The notes below the pieces were generated by a model. The model saw only the letters and a program-made list of their open reading frames with translations, did not search any database and had not been told where the DNA came from. A stretch of 64,000 bases of DNA from Blastocatellia bacterium UBA7656 (GTDB lineage: Bacteria > Acidobacteriota > Blastocatellia > UBA7656). The DNA lies in NCBI GenBank assembly GCA_002483445.1, contig DLHY01000152.1, positions 1 to 64,000 on the forward strand. The letters are read 5' to 3'. A program made the translations under genes and the position numbers. Below, piece after piece: positions 33,625 to 42,776 of this stretch (positions are counted from its first letter, which is position 1; the number at the start of each line of letters is the position of its first letter).

Positions 33625-34362
33625 CTTTTTGAAAATGCGCACGAGCTTGACGAGCGGGTCATAAAACTCGCTGACCACGCGCTCCTTGAGCGGGATGATC
33701 GCGTTGTCGGTTATCGTTATTTCTTCAGGGCAAACTTTCGTGCAGCACTTGGTGATGTTGCAATAACCTATGCCGTCCGTATCTTTCAATTCCGCCAGAC
33801 GATCCTCCACGTCGAGCGGGTTCATCTCCAGAGCCGCCACATAAACGAAGAAGCGCGGGCCGATGAATTCCTTATGCAGATGATGCTCGCGCAAAACATG
33901 ACAGACATCCTGACAGAGAAAACATTCTATGCACTTGCGAAATTCCTGCACCCGGTCGATGTCCTTTTGAGACATGCGCCAGGTGCCGTCTTCTGCATCA
34001 GGCGGACGTGGCTTGAATCGCTTGATCTTCTTTTTCACTTCATAGTTCCACGACACATCCGTGATGAGGTCTTTGACGAGAGGAAATGCCTTGAGCGGTT
34101 CGACTCTCACGGGCTTATCAGTCGGAAGGCTGTTGAGCCGCGTCATGCACATCAATCGAGGAAGTCCGTTTATCTCCGCCGAACACGAGCCGCACTTGCC
34201 CGCTTTGCAGTTCCACCGACAGGCAAGATCAGGCGCTTCGTCGGCCTGTATTCGGCGCACAGCGTCAAGCACTACCATGCCTTCGGCAACTTCTGTGGTG
34301 TAATCGACGAACTGGCCGCTTTCGGCGTCGCCTCGCCATATTCTGAATGTCGCCTTTGCCAT
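33622..34362 (-). CDS. sdhB: Succinate dehydrogenase/fumarate reductase iron-sulfur subunit
   Basis: 246 residues. The N-terminal plant-ferredoxin domain carries the [2Fe-2S] cysteines 52, 57, 60 and 72 (CKAGKCGSC...MC). The C-terminal part carries CIECFLCQDVCH and CNITKCCTKVCPE for the [4Fe-4S] and [3Fe-4S] centres. It passes electrons from the FAD subunit to the membrane anchor during succinate oxidation or fumarate reduction. Its ATG overlaps the sdhA stop (TGATG). It is third in the order anchor-flavoprotein-iron-sulfur, as in the mycobacterial Sdh1-like operon. Confidence 0.95.
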   Translation of the reverse strand: MAKATFRIWRGDAESGQFVDYTTEVAEGMVVLDAVRRIQADEAPDLACRWNCKAGKCGSCSAEINGLPRLMCMTRLNSLPTDKPVRVEPLKAFPLVKDLITDVSWNYEVKKKIKRFKPRPPDAEDGTWRMSQKDIDRVQEFRKCIECFLCQDVCHVLREHHLHKEFIGPRFFVYVAALEMNPLDVEDRLAELKDTDGIGYCNITKCCTKVCPEEITITDNAIIPLKERVVSEFYDPLVKLVRIFKK

Positions 34363-36173
34363 CAGCCCATCTCCTCTATGATCTTTTTCAACTCATCAGG
34401 CATCGGAGGAATTTCATCGCGGCGCATCTGCATACTTCCGTCAGCGCCTTTCCACACGATGATGTTGACTTTGCCGAGTTCCGCGTCTTTGTTCGGATAG
34501 TCGTCGCGAAACTGAGCGCCGCGGCTTTCTTTCCGCTCGATTGCTGCGCGGGTAACAGCTTCCGAAACTGTGAGCAGATTGCTCAGGTCGAGCGCGGTAT
34601 GCCAGCCCGGATTGTACTCGCGGTTGCCGGTCACGCTGACCTGACGGGTTCTCTGCCACAGGTCGTCGAAGCTTTCGAGCGCGCGAGTGAGTTCATCTTC
34701 TTTTCGCACTATCCCGACAAGCTCCTGCATCATTTCTTTCAGGTCGTCCTGAATCTTGTAAGGGTTTCCCGAATCACTGCGCTCGAAGGGTTCGAGAGCC
34801 GCTCGCGCAGCTTCATCGACCTGGTCGTTGTTAATATCGCCAGCAGAATGTTCTTTAGCGAATTGAGCGGCGAATTCACCGGCCCTTTTGCCGAACACCA
34901 GAAGGTCTGAAAGCGAGTTGCCGCCCAATCGATTCGCTCCGTTGATGCCTGCCGCGCATTCACCGGCGGCGAAGAGGCCAGCGACTTTAGACATCTCGGT
35001 TTCGGCATCCACTCGGATTCCGCCCATCGCGTAATGCGTGGTCGGCCCGACTTCCATCGGCTGCGCGGTGATATCGATGTCGGCCAGTTGTTTGAACTGA
35101 TGATACATGCTCGGAAGCTTTCGACGTATATGCTCGGCGGCGTTTGGGAGTTTTTCTTTTATCCACGCGATGTCGAGATAGACTCCTCCGTGTTCGCTGC
35201 CTCGCCCTTCCTTGACTTCGCGGACGATGCAGCGGGCGACGTGATCGCGCGTCAAAAGTTCCGGCGGGCGGCGAGCCGCTTTATCGCCCTGCGTGTAGCG
35301 CCAGCCTTCTTCTTCGTTATCGGCGGTCTGGCTTTTGTAATTATCAGGGATGTCGCCGAACATAAAGCGACGGTTTTCCTTGTTGAGGAGAACGCCGCCT
35401 TCGCCTCTGACGCCTTCGGTCACGAGTATGCCGCGAACGCTCGGCGGCCAGACCATCCCTGTCGGATGGAATTGAACGAACTCCATGTCGATCAGTTCTG
35501 CGCCCGCGTGATAGGCAAGCGCGTGTCCGTCGCCTGTGTATTCCCAACTGTTGCTCGTCACGCGATACGCGCGCCCGATGCCGCCTGTGGCCAAGACGAT
35601 GGCTTTTGCTTTGAACAATCGGAAGCGTCCCCGCTCGCGCTCATAAGCGAAAGCGCCTGTGACGCGATCTCCATCTTTGAGCAGAGTCACGACGGTCGTT
35701 TCCATGTAGACTTCTATGCCCTGATGGATTCCGTGATCCTGAAGCGTGCGGATCAACTCCAATCCTGTCCGGTCTCCCACGTGCGCGAGGCGCGGGTACT
35801 TATGGCCTCCGAAGTTTCGCTGAAGTATTCGGCCATCTCCTGTGCGGTCGAATACTGCGCCCCAGGCTTCGAGCTCGCGCACGCGGTCGGGCGCTTCTTT
35901 GGCGTGAAGTTCGGCCATGCGCCAGTTGTTGACATACTGCCCGCCGCGCATCGTGTCCGAAAAATGCACCTTCCAGTTGTCACGCTCATCGACATTGGCA
36001 AGCGCGGCTGCTATTCCGCCTTCGGCCATAACGGTGTGCGCTTTTCCGAGGAGCGATTTGCATACAAGTCCGACCGATACGCCTGCTGCGGAAGCTTCTA
36101 TCGCGGCTCTCAGTCCTGCCCCGCCCGCGCCTATCACCAGCACGTCTTTCTCGAATGTCTCGTATTCAGCCAT
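34362..36173 (-). CDS. sdhA: Succinate dehydrogenase/fumarate reductase flavoprotein subunit
   Basis: 603 residues from the ATG at 36173, which overlaps the anchor gene stop (TGATG). The frame stays open for 188 more codons upstream, but that part is the wrong frame of the anchor gene. FAD-binding motif VLVIGAGGAGLRAAIEASAA is near residue 10-30. AHTVMAEGGIAAAL holds the histidine that carries covalent FAD. MEFVQFHPTG and GPTTHYAMGGIRVD are substrate-site segments. GANRLGGNSLSDLLVFGKRA closes the FAD domain, and a helical C-terminal domain follows. It oxidises succinate to fumarate at the cytoplasmic face. Confidence 0.95.
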   Translation of the reverse strand: MAEYETFEKDVLVIGAGGAGLRAAIEASAAGVSVGLVCKSLLGKAHTVMAEGGIAAALANVDERDNWKVHFSDTMRGGQYVNNWRMAELHAKEAPDRVRELEAWGAVFDRTGDGRILQRNFGGHKYPRLAHVGDRTGLELIRTLQDHGIHQGIEVYMETTVVTLLKDGDRVTGAFAYERERGRFRLFKAKAIVLATGGIGRAYRVTSNSWEYTGDGHALAYHAGAELIDMEFVQFHPTGMVWPPSVRGILVTEGVRGEGGVLLNKENRRFMFGDIPDNYKSQTADNEEEGWRYTQGDKAARRPPELLTRDHVARCIVREVKEGRGSEHGGVYLDIAWIKEKLPNAAEHIRRKLPSMYHQFKQLADIDITAQPMEVGPTTHYAMGGIRVDAETEMSKVAGLFAAGECAAGINGANRLGGNSLSDLLVFGKRAGEFAAQFAKEHSAGDINNDQVDEAARAALEPFERSDSGNPYKIQDDLKEMMQELVGIVRKEDELTRALESFDDLWQRTRQVSVTGNREYNPGWHTALDLSNLLTVSEAVTRAAIERKESRGAQFRDDYPNKDAELGKVNIIVWKGADGSMQMRRDEIPPMPDELKKIIEEMG

Positions 36174-36973
36174 CAGAGGATTCTCCAGTCTGTCCAGATT
36201 CCTGATGAGCAAAGCCTGATGTAGATGTCGGAAAAGGCCACCCAGAACAGGCTCATCCAGGCCCACAGCATGTGCCGACGATTGAGGGCGCTGGCGCAGA
36301 TGTAAGCTCCCTGGCAAATTGGAGCTTTTGACATCTGATCGATCCGGCCTCCGATGAGATGGCGCAGCGAGTGACAACTGAAGGTATAACCGCCCAGCAG
36401 AGTCACGTTGACGGCCAAAACAAGAGTGCCTACGCCGATGCCGAATGAAGTGTTGCCCGAAGAGTCTGAAAACCACAGCGCATTCCACACGTCGTAGGCG
36501 AGGATGACGATAAACACGAGCGCGAGGTAAAGAAAGTAGCGATGAATATTTTGAAGTATGAGCGGGAACCGTCTCTCGCCGCGGTAAGCTTTTCTCGGCT
36601 CGCCCACTGTGCAGGCGGGCGGGTCTGCCCAGAACGATTTGTAATAAGCGCCGCGATAGTAATAGCAGGTCAGACGGAATCCGCCCGGCGCCCAGAGTAT
36701 CAGCAAGGCAGGCGAGAAGGGCAGCCACAGGGGCCACCAGCCCGGTTTCGGCCCGAACCAGCTATGAACCGAATCGCCGAAGATTTCCGGCGAGTAAAGC
36801 GGCGACAGATATGGGCCGAAATGGTAATGCCCGTTTTGCAACGCCGCCCATGTTGAATAGACGATGAATGCAGACAGGCACAAAAAAACTACGAGAGGCT
36901 GCAACCACCACGCGCCGTAGCGCATGGTCTGGCCGAAGCCGCGTCGCTTCAGGGTGACATTTGTAGAAGCCAT
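36173..36973 (-). CDS. sdhC: Succinate dehydrogenase membrane anchor (Sdh1-like cytochrome b subunit)
   Basis: 266 residues with about five hydrophobic segments: WWLQPLVVFLCLSAFIVYST, LWLPFSPALLILWAPGGFRL, RYFLYLALVFIVILAYDVWN, GVGTLVLAVNVTLLGGYTFS and MLWAWMSLFWVAFSDIYIRL. LTCYYYRGAYYKSFW, QNIHRYFLYL and SCHSLRHLIGG carry histidines suited to haem ligation. It is longer than E. coli-type SdhC or SdhD and matches the single-anchor type seen in actinobacterial Sdh1 and related complexes. It is the first gene of sdhCAB. The gap upstream (36974-37281) holds only the repeat described next. Confidence 0.85.
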   Translation of the reverse strand: MASTNVTLKRRGFGQTMRYGAWWLQPLVVFLCLSAFIVYSTWAALQNGHYHFGPYLSPLYSPEIFGDSVHSWFGPKPGWWPLWLPFSPALLILWAPGGFRLTCYYYRGAYYKSFWADPPACTVGEPRKAYRGERRFPLILQNIHRYFLYLALVFIVILAYDVWNALWFSDSSGNTSFGIGVGTLVLAVNVTLLGGYTFSCHSLRHLIGGRIDQMSKAPICQGAYICASALNRRHMLWAWMSLFWVAFSDIYIRLCSSGIWTDWRIL

Positions 36974-37170
36974 GAGAGTGTAGGTGGAACCTCCGAATCA
37001 CAAATTGCGAATTGCGACATAAAAGAAAAATGATTGCGTTGGTTTCTGTATGAATAAAACCATGGAGGTTCAATCTCATCATGACTTGGCCGAACGTTTA
37101 TCATGCCCGTTGATTTCGAGTCAAGACAGGTGAGGCTTTAATCGCATTTCGGCAACGGTCAAACTAGAGC

Positions 37171-37299
37171 CATTTAATTTTCAGAGGCAGGATCAGAATA
37201 GCCCGCAGATGACGCGGATCAGGCGGATTTACGCTGATCTGATCCGTGTTCGTCCGCCAAATCCGCTTGATCCGCGTTCTATTTCCGAAGATTAAATGA
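37171..37299. repeat. Nested inverted-repeat element truncating a clan AA protease gene
   Basis: The outer ends CATTTAAT (171-178) and ATTAAATG (291-298, both +37000) are inverted. Inside is a second inverted pair: an 18-bp arm beginning CGCGGATCAGG matches a right arm ending CTTGATCCGCG with one mismatch. The left arm repeats roughly every 9 bp (GCAGATGAC, GCGGATCAG, GCGGATTTA). It looks like a MITE-like or REP-like element; GCGGAT-type palindromes are common in several phyla (from memory). Confidence 0.65.
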
Positions 37300-37497
37300 C
37301 CCTACGGTCAATTCGAAAACCTCACAACCGATAACATCTATGTTAAGGCGGTCAATGATTTTTCGAGGTAATACAATCTGACCGTTGAAGCCCGTGTCGA
37401 TCAGGCATTCGATCACTTCGCTGCCGACAAGTCGCAGAGGAAGGTATGCTTCGGAAGAAGCGGACACTCTACCCAGTTCGCAGGCCATGTCCGCCAA
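37279..37497 (-). pseudogene. Clan AA (retropepsin-like) aspartic protease, 3' end lost
   Basis: 72 residues are left of a protein that is usually about 110-130. The active-site region ECLIDTGFNGQIVLP (Asp-Thr-Gly) is intact, as is the strand before it (AYLPLRLVGSEV). The frame then runs into the inverted-repeat element and stops after GSFNLRK, whose codons are the element's end. The second half of the fold is not found beyond the element, so the protein is probably non-functional. The start overlaps the preceding small gene by 29 bp. I recall small clan AA proteases next to a partner like the 92-residue protein here in cyanobacteria and related genomes. Confidence 0.7.
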
Positions 37498-37747
37498 TCG
37501 TATGCGCCGATTTCTGTCCTATTCGGATGAGGTAGAAAAGTTTGTCAGGCATTGCCGAGCGCGCGGAGATGAGGACTTGCGCTCCCGTGTCGCCGAGGAA
37601 GTAACTGCCCGTCGCAGGCTCGATGGCAACAAAATGTCCGGCGTGACGAGATTCAAGGTCAACCTTCAATCGCTCTTCGTAAATGGGCTGGCCCTGCTCG
37701 GCAAGGTCGTTTTTCGATATGGCTTCGGTTTTGAGTGACCCGCTCAC
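37469..37747 (-). CDS. Small partner protein of clan AA protease module
   Basis: 92 residues from a GTG at 37747 with GGGAG 8 nt upstream. The text GQPIYEERLKVDLESRHAGH followed by FVAIEPATGSYFLGDTG and DKLFYLIRIGQKSAHTIGGH is a pattern I recognise from small proteins next to clan AA aspartic proteases, named only as hypothetical. Its function is unknown; an antitoxin-like or protease-coupled role has been suggested by neighbourhood only. It overlaps the broken protease gene, which shows the original pair was co-translated. Confidence 0.7.
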   Translation of the reverse strand: MSGSLKTEAISKNDLAEQGQPIYEERLKVDLESRHAGHFVAIEPATGSYFLGDTGAQVLISARSAMPDKLFYLIRIGQKSAHTIGGHGLRTG

Positions 37748-37780
37748 AAAGCACTCTCCCGACAAACACTGACAAGCAAC

Positions 37781-37823
37781 AAGTGATGAGTGACAAGTTG
37801 AACAGACTCGTCACTCATCACTT
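37781..37823. repeat. Perfect 14-bp inverted repeat with 7-bp period
   Basis: AAGTGATGAGTGAC (781-794) is exactly complementary to GTCACTCATCACTT (810-823, both +37000); ACTCATC recurs at 7-bp steps to about 37838. It sits immediately downstream of the exported repeat protein's stop codon and before the GTG start of the next gene. Confidence 0.8.
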
Positions 37824-37831
37824 TGAACTCA

Positions 37832-38539
37832 TCACTTCTTCTTGGCTGCCCACTTACCCTGGAACTGACCGGCGAAATCGAAATCGCCCGTCAGCGTTCC
37901 GTCCTTGACCAGACCCGACATGGTGACGGCTCCGTTCGGAGTGTCGAGAGTGAAGCTCAGTTTGCCAGCCTTGAAAGAGCCGTTGCTCAACGGGGCCGAT
38001 CCCTGTGCCGACTCGCTCGATCCGGTGACCTTCTCGCCGTCGAGTTTCAGCTTGAGCGTGAAAGGAAACTCCTGACCCTGAACATCGACCGTCGCGTCCC
38101 AGTCGCCAGTGACCGGATCGCCGCCCGCCGCGGGGGTCGATGGTGCGGATGGCGTTGACGGAGCGCCTGCTGCGCCATCTCTCTTCAACTCAAGCGTTCC
38201 GGTCTGGCCCGCCAGTTCCCATTCGCCTGTGATCTTGTCGCCTTCGAGTTTGGCGTTGATGGTGATCTCGTTTCCTCCGGCGTCGAGCTTCATCATAATC
38301 TTTCCGCCAGCGAAAGAGCCGCTTGTGATCGCAGCGGGGCCGTTGGGAGTGTCGACGCTGCCTGATAGTTTGCCGCCATCATTTTTGAGATTGACCGTGA
38401 TCGGGATGTCTCCGATGGCAGCGCTCTTGGCGACGCCCGTGTACTTGCCGGTGACGGGATCGGATTGAAGGGTTGCCGCTGACGCCGCGACGGTCAGCAA
38501 CAGGATTGCCAGCAGGGTTGCAAGCTTTTTGGACTGCAT
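37832..38539 (-). CDS. Exported two-repeat beta protein of unknown function
   Basis: 235 residues with a signal peptide (KKLATLLAILLLTVAASA). The mature protein has two related halves joined by a Pro/Ser/Ala linker (APSTPSAPSTPAAGG, about residues 127-141). Each half starts DPVTG-K/D and continues with beta-strand pairs of the form LKLDGEKVTGSSES, SNGSFKAGKLSFTLD and DTPNGAVTMSG. The closing GTLTGDFDFAGQFQGKWAAKK matches EGDKITGEWELAGQTGTLEL in the first half. An internal duplication is clear. Similar repeats occur in acidobacterial exported proteins without a known role. AGGAG lies upstream of the ATG. Confidence 0.8.
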   Translation of the reverse strand: MQSKKLATLLAILLLTVAASAATLQSDPVTGKYTGVAKSAAIGDIPITVNLKNDGGKLSGSVDTPNGPAAITSGSFAGGKIMMKLDAGGNEITINAKLEGDKITGEWELAGQTGTLELKRDGAAGAPSTPSAPSTPAAGGDPVTGDWDATVDVQGQEFPFTLKLKLDGEKVTGSSESAQGSAPLSNGSFKAGKLSFTLDTPNGAVTMSGLVKDGTLTGDFDFAGQFQGKWAAKKK

Positions 38540-38814
38540 TTTTTCATTCTCCTGATATGGGGTTTTAATCTTCGGAACTCAAGCCAGTCTACGACGTGAG
38601 AGCGGCGAAAGTTCTAAATCCGTTTATTTATACAGCAAAACAACTGGGGGCGAAAGGGCGCACAACGCCGAACTTTTGAAAACTGCGCCCGTTTGCACAT
38701 TTCGCAAACCTGCGGAATTCAACACGACATCTTGCTTCACACTTGCCAAACGCAGACAACTGCGAGATAAATGCACCTGAATCAGGTGTTTTGGCTTTCC
38801 GGGGAGAGGGCATA

Positions 38815-41800
38815 ATGCTGATCGGTCGATCGAGCAGTCCAAAGGTCTATCAGTATCCACACCTGTACAGACCTCCGCAAGCGCGAAAAGAGATCGGTCA
38901 TTGGCAGAAGATTTGTCGAAGCGCCCTTCTATGGCCCGCGATCGTAATTCTTATAGCCCTCGGGAGAGCGGCTCCTCCTGGTCTCGCCTCGCAACCCGGC
39001 TCAACCCCATCGCAGATCGACCGTCAGTATATTCGGACCGTGTGGACATCGGAGGAGGGCCTGCCGCAAAACTCGGTCAACGCCATCGTGCAAACGCGCG
39101 ATGGCTACTTGTGGCTGGGTACGTTTGGAGGACTCGTGCGATTTGACGGGCTCAAGTTCACGGTCTTCAATTCGGGCAATACGCCGGGATTGAAGGGCAA
39201 CCGGATTCTGGCACTTTATGAGGACCGCGCGGGTACCTTATGGATCGGCACAGAGAGCGGGGAGGTGATGAGCCTCAAAGATGGGCAGGCTCGCACCTTC
39301 ACCACCGCTGACGGTCTGCCCGGCGGGCTGGTCAGGTGCTTCTTTGAAGACCAGGCTGGCACGCTCTGGATCGGCACGACCTTCGGCCTCGTCTGCTGGC
39401 AGCCGGGCAACGTCAAGACCTACACACCGTGGGATGTCCCGGTAGACAATTGGGTGTGGGCGATCTATGAAGACCGTCCGGGCCACCTGTTGATCGGCAT
39501 GAATGGCGGGCTGGTCGAGTTTTCCAACGGCAGGGCGATCCCGCGCGATACCAGCGGGAATGTCTGGGCGTTCCTCTCCAGCCCGCAAGGCAGCCTGTTG
39601 CTGGGCACCAGCAACGGGATCGCCCGCTTCGTCAATGGCCGGCTGATGGCAGATCCCAGGACGAAAGGGTTGGCCGCCCAGTCGGTCCGCATGATGGTCC
39701 CGGACCGGACCGGAAATCTCTGGATCGGGTATGTTGAGATGGGCATCATCAGCCGCTGGCAGGCCGGAGCATCAACTGACCGATTGGAAAAAATCGATCT
39801 GGGACCGAGTCCGATTATGGCTCTCTGTGTCGACCGCGAAGGCAACCTGTGGGTCGGCACGCGGGGCGGCGGACTGGCGCGGCTCAAGGAACGCAAGCTG
39901 AGGGCTTATGGGTCGGAAGACGGCTTATCTGATAGCATTCGGGCCATCGTCGATGATGGCGGGGATGGCGTCTGGGCAGCCACCGCTAATGGGCTGGCCC
40001 ATATATCGGGTGGTCAGGAGCCGCGGATCACGACCTACCGAGACGGATTGCCAAACACTTACTTGCAGGCGCTTTACCGGGACCGCAGCGGGGCGCTGTG
40101 GTTCGGCTCCGGCAACGGGTTCGATGGGTTGATCCGATTCAAGGATGGCGCGTTTACCATCTACTCAGAGGCGTCGGGATTATCGCACACCTCGGTTAAC
40201 GCCATTGTCGAAGACCGCGAGGGCTATCTATGGGTCGGCACCACTGGCGGCTTGAATCGATTCCGCGACGGGAGATTCGTCAGCTACCGCACGGCTGAAG
40301 GACTGATCCATAACGACATACGGTATCTTCTGCCGGCGGCGGACGGCAGCCTCTGGCTGGGCACGGTTGGCGGGCTGAGTCACTTCCACAACGGCGCGTT
40401 CACCAACTACACCTCCGAACAGGGTCTGTCGAACAATTTTGTTCGAACCATCCTGGAACAGAGCGATGGGACATTGTGGATCGGCACGTATGGCGGAGGA
40501 CTCAACCGCTTCAAAGATGGGCGCTTCACGCCGGTCACGGTCAAGGATGGGCTGTTTGATGACTACATCTCGCAGATCATCGAGGATAATCGGGGGCGCT
40601 ACTGGATGTTGAGCAACCGAGGCATCTTTCATGTCGCCGCCAGCGAGTTGAACGATCTTGCCGACCGCCGGGTCAGCGCCATCACCTGCATCTCGTATGG
40701 CATCGGCGATGGAATGAAGAGCAGCGAGGGCAACGGCGGCATTCAGCCCGCCGGGTGCAAGGCGAGGGACGGCAAGTTCTGGTTCGCCACCATCAAGGGA
40801 CTGGTCGCCATCGATCCGGAGTCCAGCAGCGCATTGCTGCCTCCGGTACGGATTGAGCAGGTCGTGCTCGACCGGCAAGCGCTGCCGCTCGGCCAGAGGG
40901 TGCGAATCGAGCCCGGCCAGGAGAGCCTTGAGATTCATTACACGGGATTGAGTTTCACCCGCCCGGAACAAATTCGATTCAAGTACCGATTGAGCGGACT
41001 CGATCACGACTGGGTTGATGCCGGGACGCGACGGGTGGCCTACTATTCTCACATTCCGCCGGGCGAATATGTCTTCTCGGTCATAGCGGCAAGCAGTGAC
41101 GGCGTGTGGAACGAGTCGGCGGCGACGCTTGCCGTCACCATCGTGCCGCCATTTTGGAGAACGTGGTGGTTTACTCTGCTCGGGGCCTCGCTCGTGATTG
41201 CAGTCGCGGTATTTCTCTACACGCGCCGCATCTCGGCGCTAAAGCGCGCGCACGCAGTTCAGGAAGCATTCTCCCGACAGCTCATCGAATCGCAGGAAGC
41301 GGAGCGCAAACGAATCGCCGCAGAACTTCATGACTCTCTGGGTCAGAACCTCCTGGTCATAAAAAACCGCGCGATGCTTGCGATGAGGACGGCAGATGAC
41401 GGCACTATCGAACAACTGAACGAGATTTCATCGACTACCGATCAGGCGATAGACGAAGTATCAGAAATCTCATACAACCTGCGCCCCTATCATCTCGACC
41501 GCCTCGGACTCACCCGCGCCATAGAAGCGATGCTGCGCCGCGTATCGGAATCGTCGGGCATAACGTTTTCATCCGATGTCGATCAGATAGACAGGCTCTT
41601 CGATCAGAATGCTGAGATCAGCATCTATCGCATAGTGCAGGAGAGCGTAAACAACATCGTCAAGCATTCGGGCGCGACCGAAGCGCGAGTGACCATAAAG
41701 AAAAACGGGCGCGAGATACAGATAGAGATTCGAGACAACGGGCATGGAATCAATCGCGAAGTCGGCGCGAACGATTCACGCAATGGAGGATTCGGACTCA

Positions 41801-41916
41801 TCGGCATAGCCGAGCGCGCAAGGATGCTCGGAGGTCGTCACTCTTTGCAATCGGCTGCAAGCGGGACCATCATAACCGTCAATATCGATTTGCCTGAAGG
41901 AAAAAATGATGACTGA
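38815..41916 (+). CDS. Hybrid propeller sensor histidine kinase (Reg_prop, Y_Y_Y, HisKA_3)
   Basis: 1033 residues from the ATG at 38815 (GGGGAGAGGG upstream). After a membrane segment near residue 45 (ALLWPAIVILIALGRA) come 14 Reg_prop repeats with cores such as GYLWLGT, GTLWIGT and GNLWVGT, enough for two seven-bladed propellers. A Y_Y_Y domain (FKYRLSGLDHDWVDAG) follows, then a membrane helix (WWFTLLGASLVIAVAVFLYT) and a NarL-type kinase. The phospho-acceptor is in RKRIAAELHDSLGQ (His839), and the ATPase has ESVNNIVKHSGA and EIRDNGHGI. It senses an outside signal, possibly a glycan, and passes phosphate to the response regulator gene, which overlaps its 3' end. Confidence 0.92.
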   Translation: MLIGRSSSPKVYQYPHLYRPPQARKEIGHWQKICRSALLWPAIVILIALGRAAPPGLASQPGSTPSQIDRQYIRTVWTSEEGLPQNSVNAIVQTRDGYLWLGTFGGLVRFDGLKFTVFNSGNTPGLKGNRILALYEDRAGTLWIGTESGEVMSLKDGQARTFTTADGLPGGLVRCFFEDQAGTLWIGTTFGLVCWQPGNVKTYTPWDVPVDNWVWAIYEDRPGHLLIGMNGGLVEFSNGRAIPRDTSGNVWAFLSSPQGSLLLGTSNGIARFVNGRLMADPRTKGLAAQSVRMMVPDRTGNLWIGYVEMGIISRWQAGASTDRLEKIDLGPSPIMALCVDREGNLWVGTRGGGLARLKERKLRAYGSEDGLSDSIRAIVDDGGDGVWAATANGLAHISGGQEPRITTYRDGLPNTYLQALYRDRSGALWFGSGNGFDGLIRFKDGAFTIYSEASGLSHTSVNAIVEDREGYLWVGTTGGLNRFRDGRFVSYRTAEGLIHNDIRYLLPAADGSLWLGTVGGLSHFHNGAFTNYTSEQGLSNNFVRTILEQSDGTLWIGTYGGGLNRFKDGRFTPVTVKDGLFDDYISQIIEDNRGRYWMLSNRGIFHVAASELNDLADRRVSAITCISYGIGDGMKSSEGNGGIQPAGCKARDGKFWFATIKGLVAIDPESSSALLPPVRIEQVVLDRQALPLGQRVRIEPGQESLEIHYTGLSFTRPEQIRFKYRLSGLDHDWVDAGTRRVAYYSHIPPGEYVFSVIAASSDGVWNESAATLAVTIVPPFWRTWWFTLLGASLVIAVAVFLYTRRISALKRAHAVQEAFSRQLIESQEAERKRIAAELHDSLGQNLLVIKNRAMLAMRTADDGTIEQLNEISSTTDQAIDEVSEISYNLRPYHLDRLGLTRAIEAMLRRVSESSGITFSSDVDQIDRLFDQNAEISIYRIVQESVNNIVKHSGATEARVTIKKNGREIQIEIRDNGHGINREVGANDSRNGGFGLIGIAERARMLGGRHSLQSAASGTIITVNIDLPEGKNDD

Positions 41917-42559
41917 GATCACCATACTCATAGCAGACGATCATCCCATATTTCGCAAAGGGCTTCGACAGATCATCGAATCGGGGAGCGGAATGAATGT
42001 CGTGGCCGAAGCCGACGACGGGGAAGCGTGTTATGAAAAAGCCCGCGAACTGAAGCCCGACGTAATCATACTCGATGTGAACATGCCCAAAATGGACGGC
42101 TTCGAAGTCGCGCGCAAGCTTCACGATTCGAACCTGTCGGTCGAAGTCGTTTTCCTGACTATGTACAAAGACGAAGAGATGTTCAACGAAGCGCTCGACC
42201 TCGGAGCCAGAGGGTATGTTTTGAAATCGAGTGCGCTGACCGACATCGTCGACTGCGTGCGCGCGGTCTCTTCAGGTCAGCATTACATCAGCCCCACGCT
42301 TTCCGACTTCCTCCTCAATCGCAGAAACCGTGCCGCGAGTTTCGTCAGGAGCAAGCCTTCGATAGGCGATCTCACGCCAACGGAGTTGCGCATACTGAGG
42401 CTGATTGCCGAATCAAAAACGAGCAAGGAAATCGCCGCCGAACTTTTCATCAGCTACCGCACAGTCGAAAATCACCGCGCAAACATCTGCCAGAAACTCG
42501 ACCTCCACGGCTCGAATGCGCTGGTCAAATTTGCAATTGAACATAAATCGGCCCTTTAG
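41906..42559 (+). CDS. NarL/LuxR-family response regulator
   Basis: 217 residues, the normal size. An N-terminal receiver domain has the acidic pair in LIADDHP, the phospho-Asp in VIILDVNMPKMDG, Thr in VVFLTMY and Lys in GYVLKSS. A C-terminal LuxR-type helix-turn-helix (DLTPTELRILRLIAESKTSK with FISYRTVENHRANICQKL) binds DNA. The start overlaps the sensor kinase by 11 bp and has GAAGGA upstream, so the two form a translationally coupled two-component pair. The targets are unknown. The FG-GAP surface protein downstream is a candidate by position only. Confidence 0.95.
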   Translation: MMTEITILIADDHPIFRKGLRQIIESGSGMNVVAEADDGEACYEKARELKPDVIILDVNMPKMDGFEVARKLHDSNLSVEVVFLTMYKDEEMFNEALDLGARGYVLKSSALTDIVDCVRAVSSGQHYISPTLSDFLLNRRNRAASFVRSKPSIGDLTPTELRILRLIAESKTSKEIAAELFISYRTVENHRANICQKLDLHGSNALVKFAIEHKSAL

Positions 42560-42614
42560 TTTTCAGTTGAGCGGTGACGGCATCTGAAAACTGGAAACTG
42601 GAAACTGAAAACTG
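42560..42614. repeat. 7-bp-period array (GAAAACT/GGAAACT) with short inverted arm
   Basis: AGTTTTCAGTT (560-570) is complementary to parts of the heptad run CTGAAAACTGGAAACTGGAAAC (584-614, both +42000). The array starts one base after the response regulator stop codon. The unit is the reverse complement of TTTTCAG used at 20342 and 61445. Confidence 0.75.
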
Positions 42615-42776
42615 CCTGAGTGGACACACTTAGAAAAATGAGCGTCGACACTCACCCCGCTCGTGAGGGTTCCTCTATTTAATCCAACTCCCTTTTCCCC
42701 CATCATAGCTCGTGAACAGGCTTCGGCCATCGAGGGGATTGCTGATTTGTTCACTTTGCATTCAGGAGGAATTTCA

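Noticed and set aside
36174..36737. 188-codon upstream extension of sdhA
   Set aside because: It lies entirely over the anchor gene in another frame and is Arg-rich nonsense. The real start overlaps the anchor stop as TGATG.
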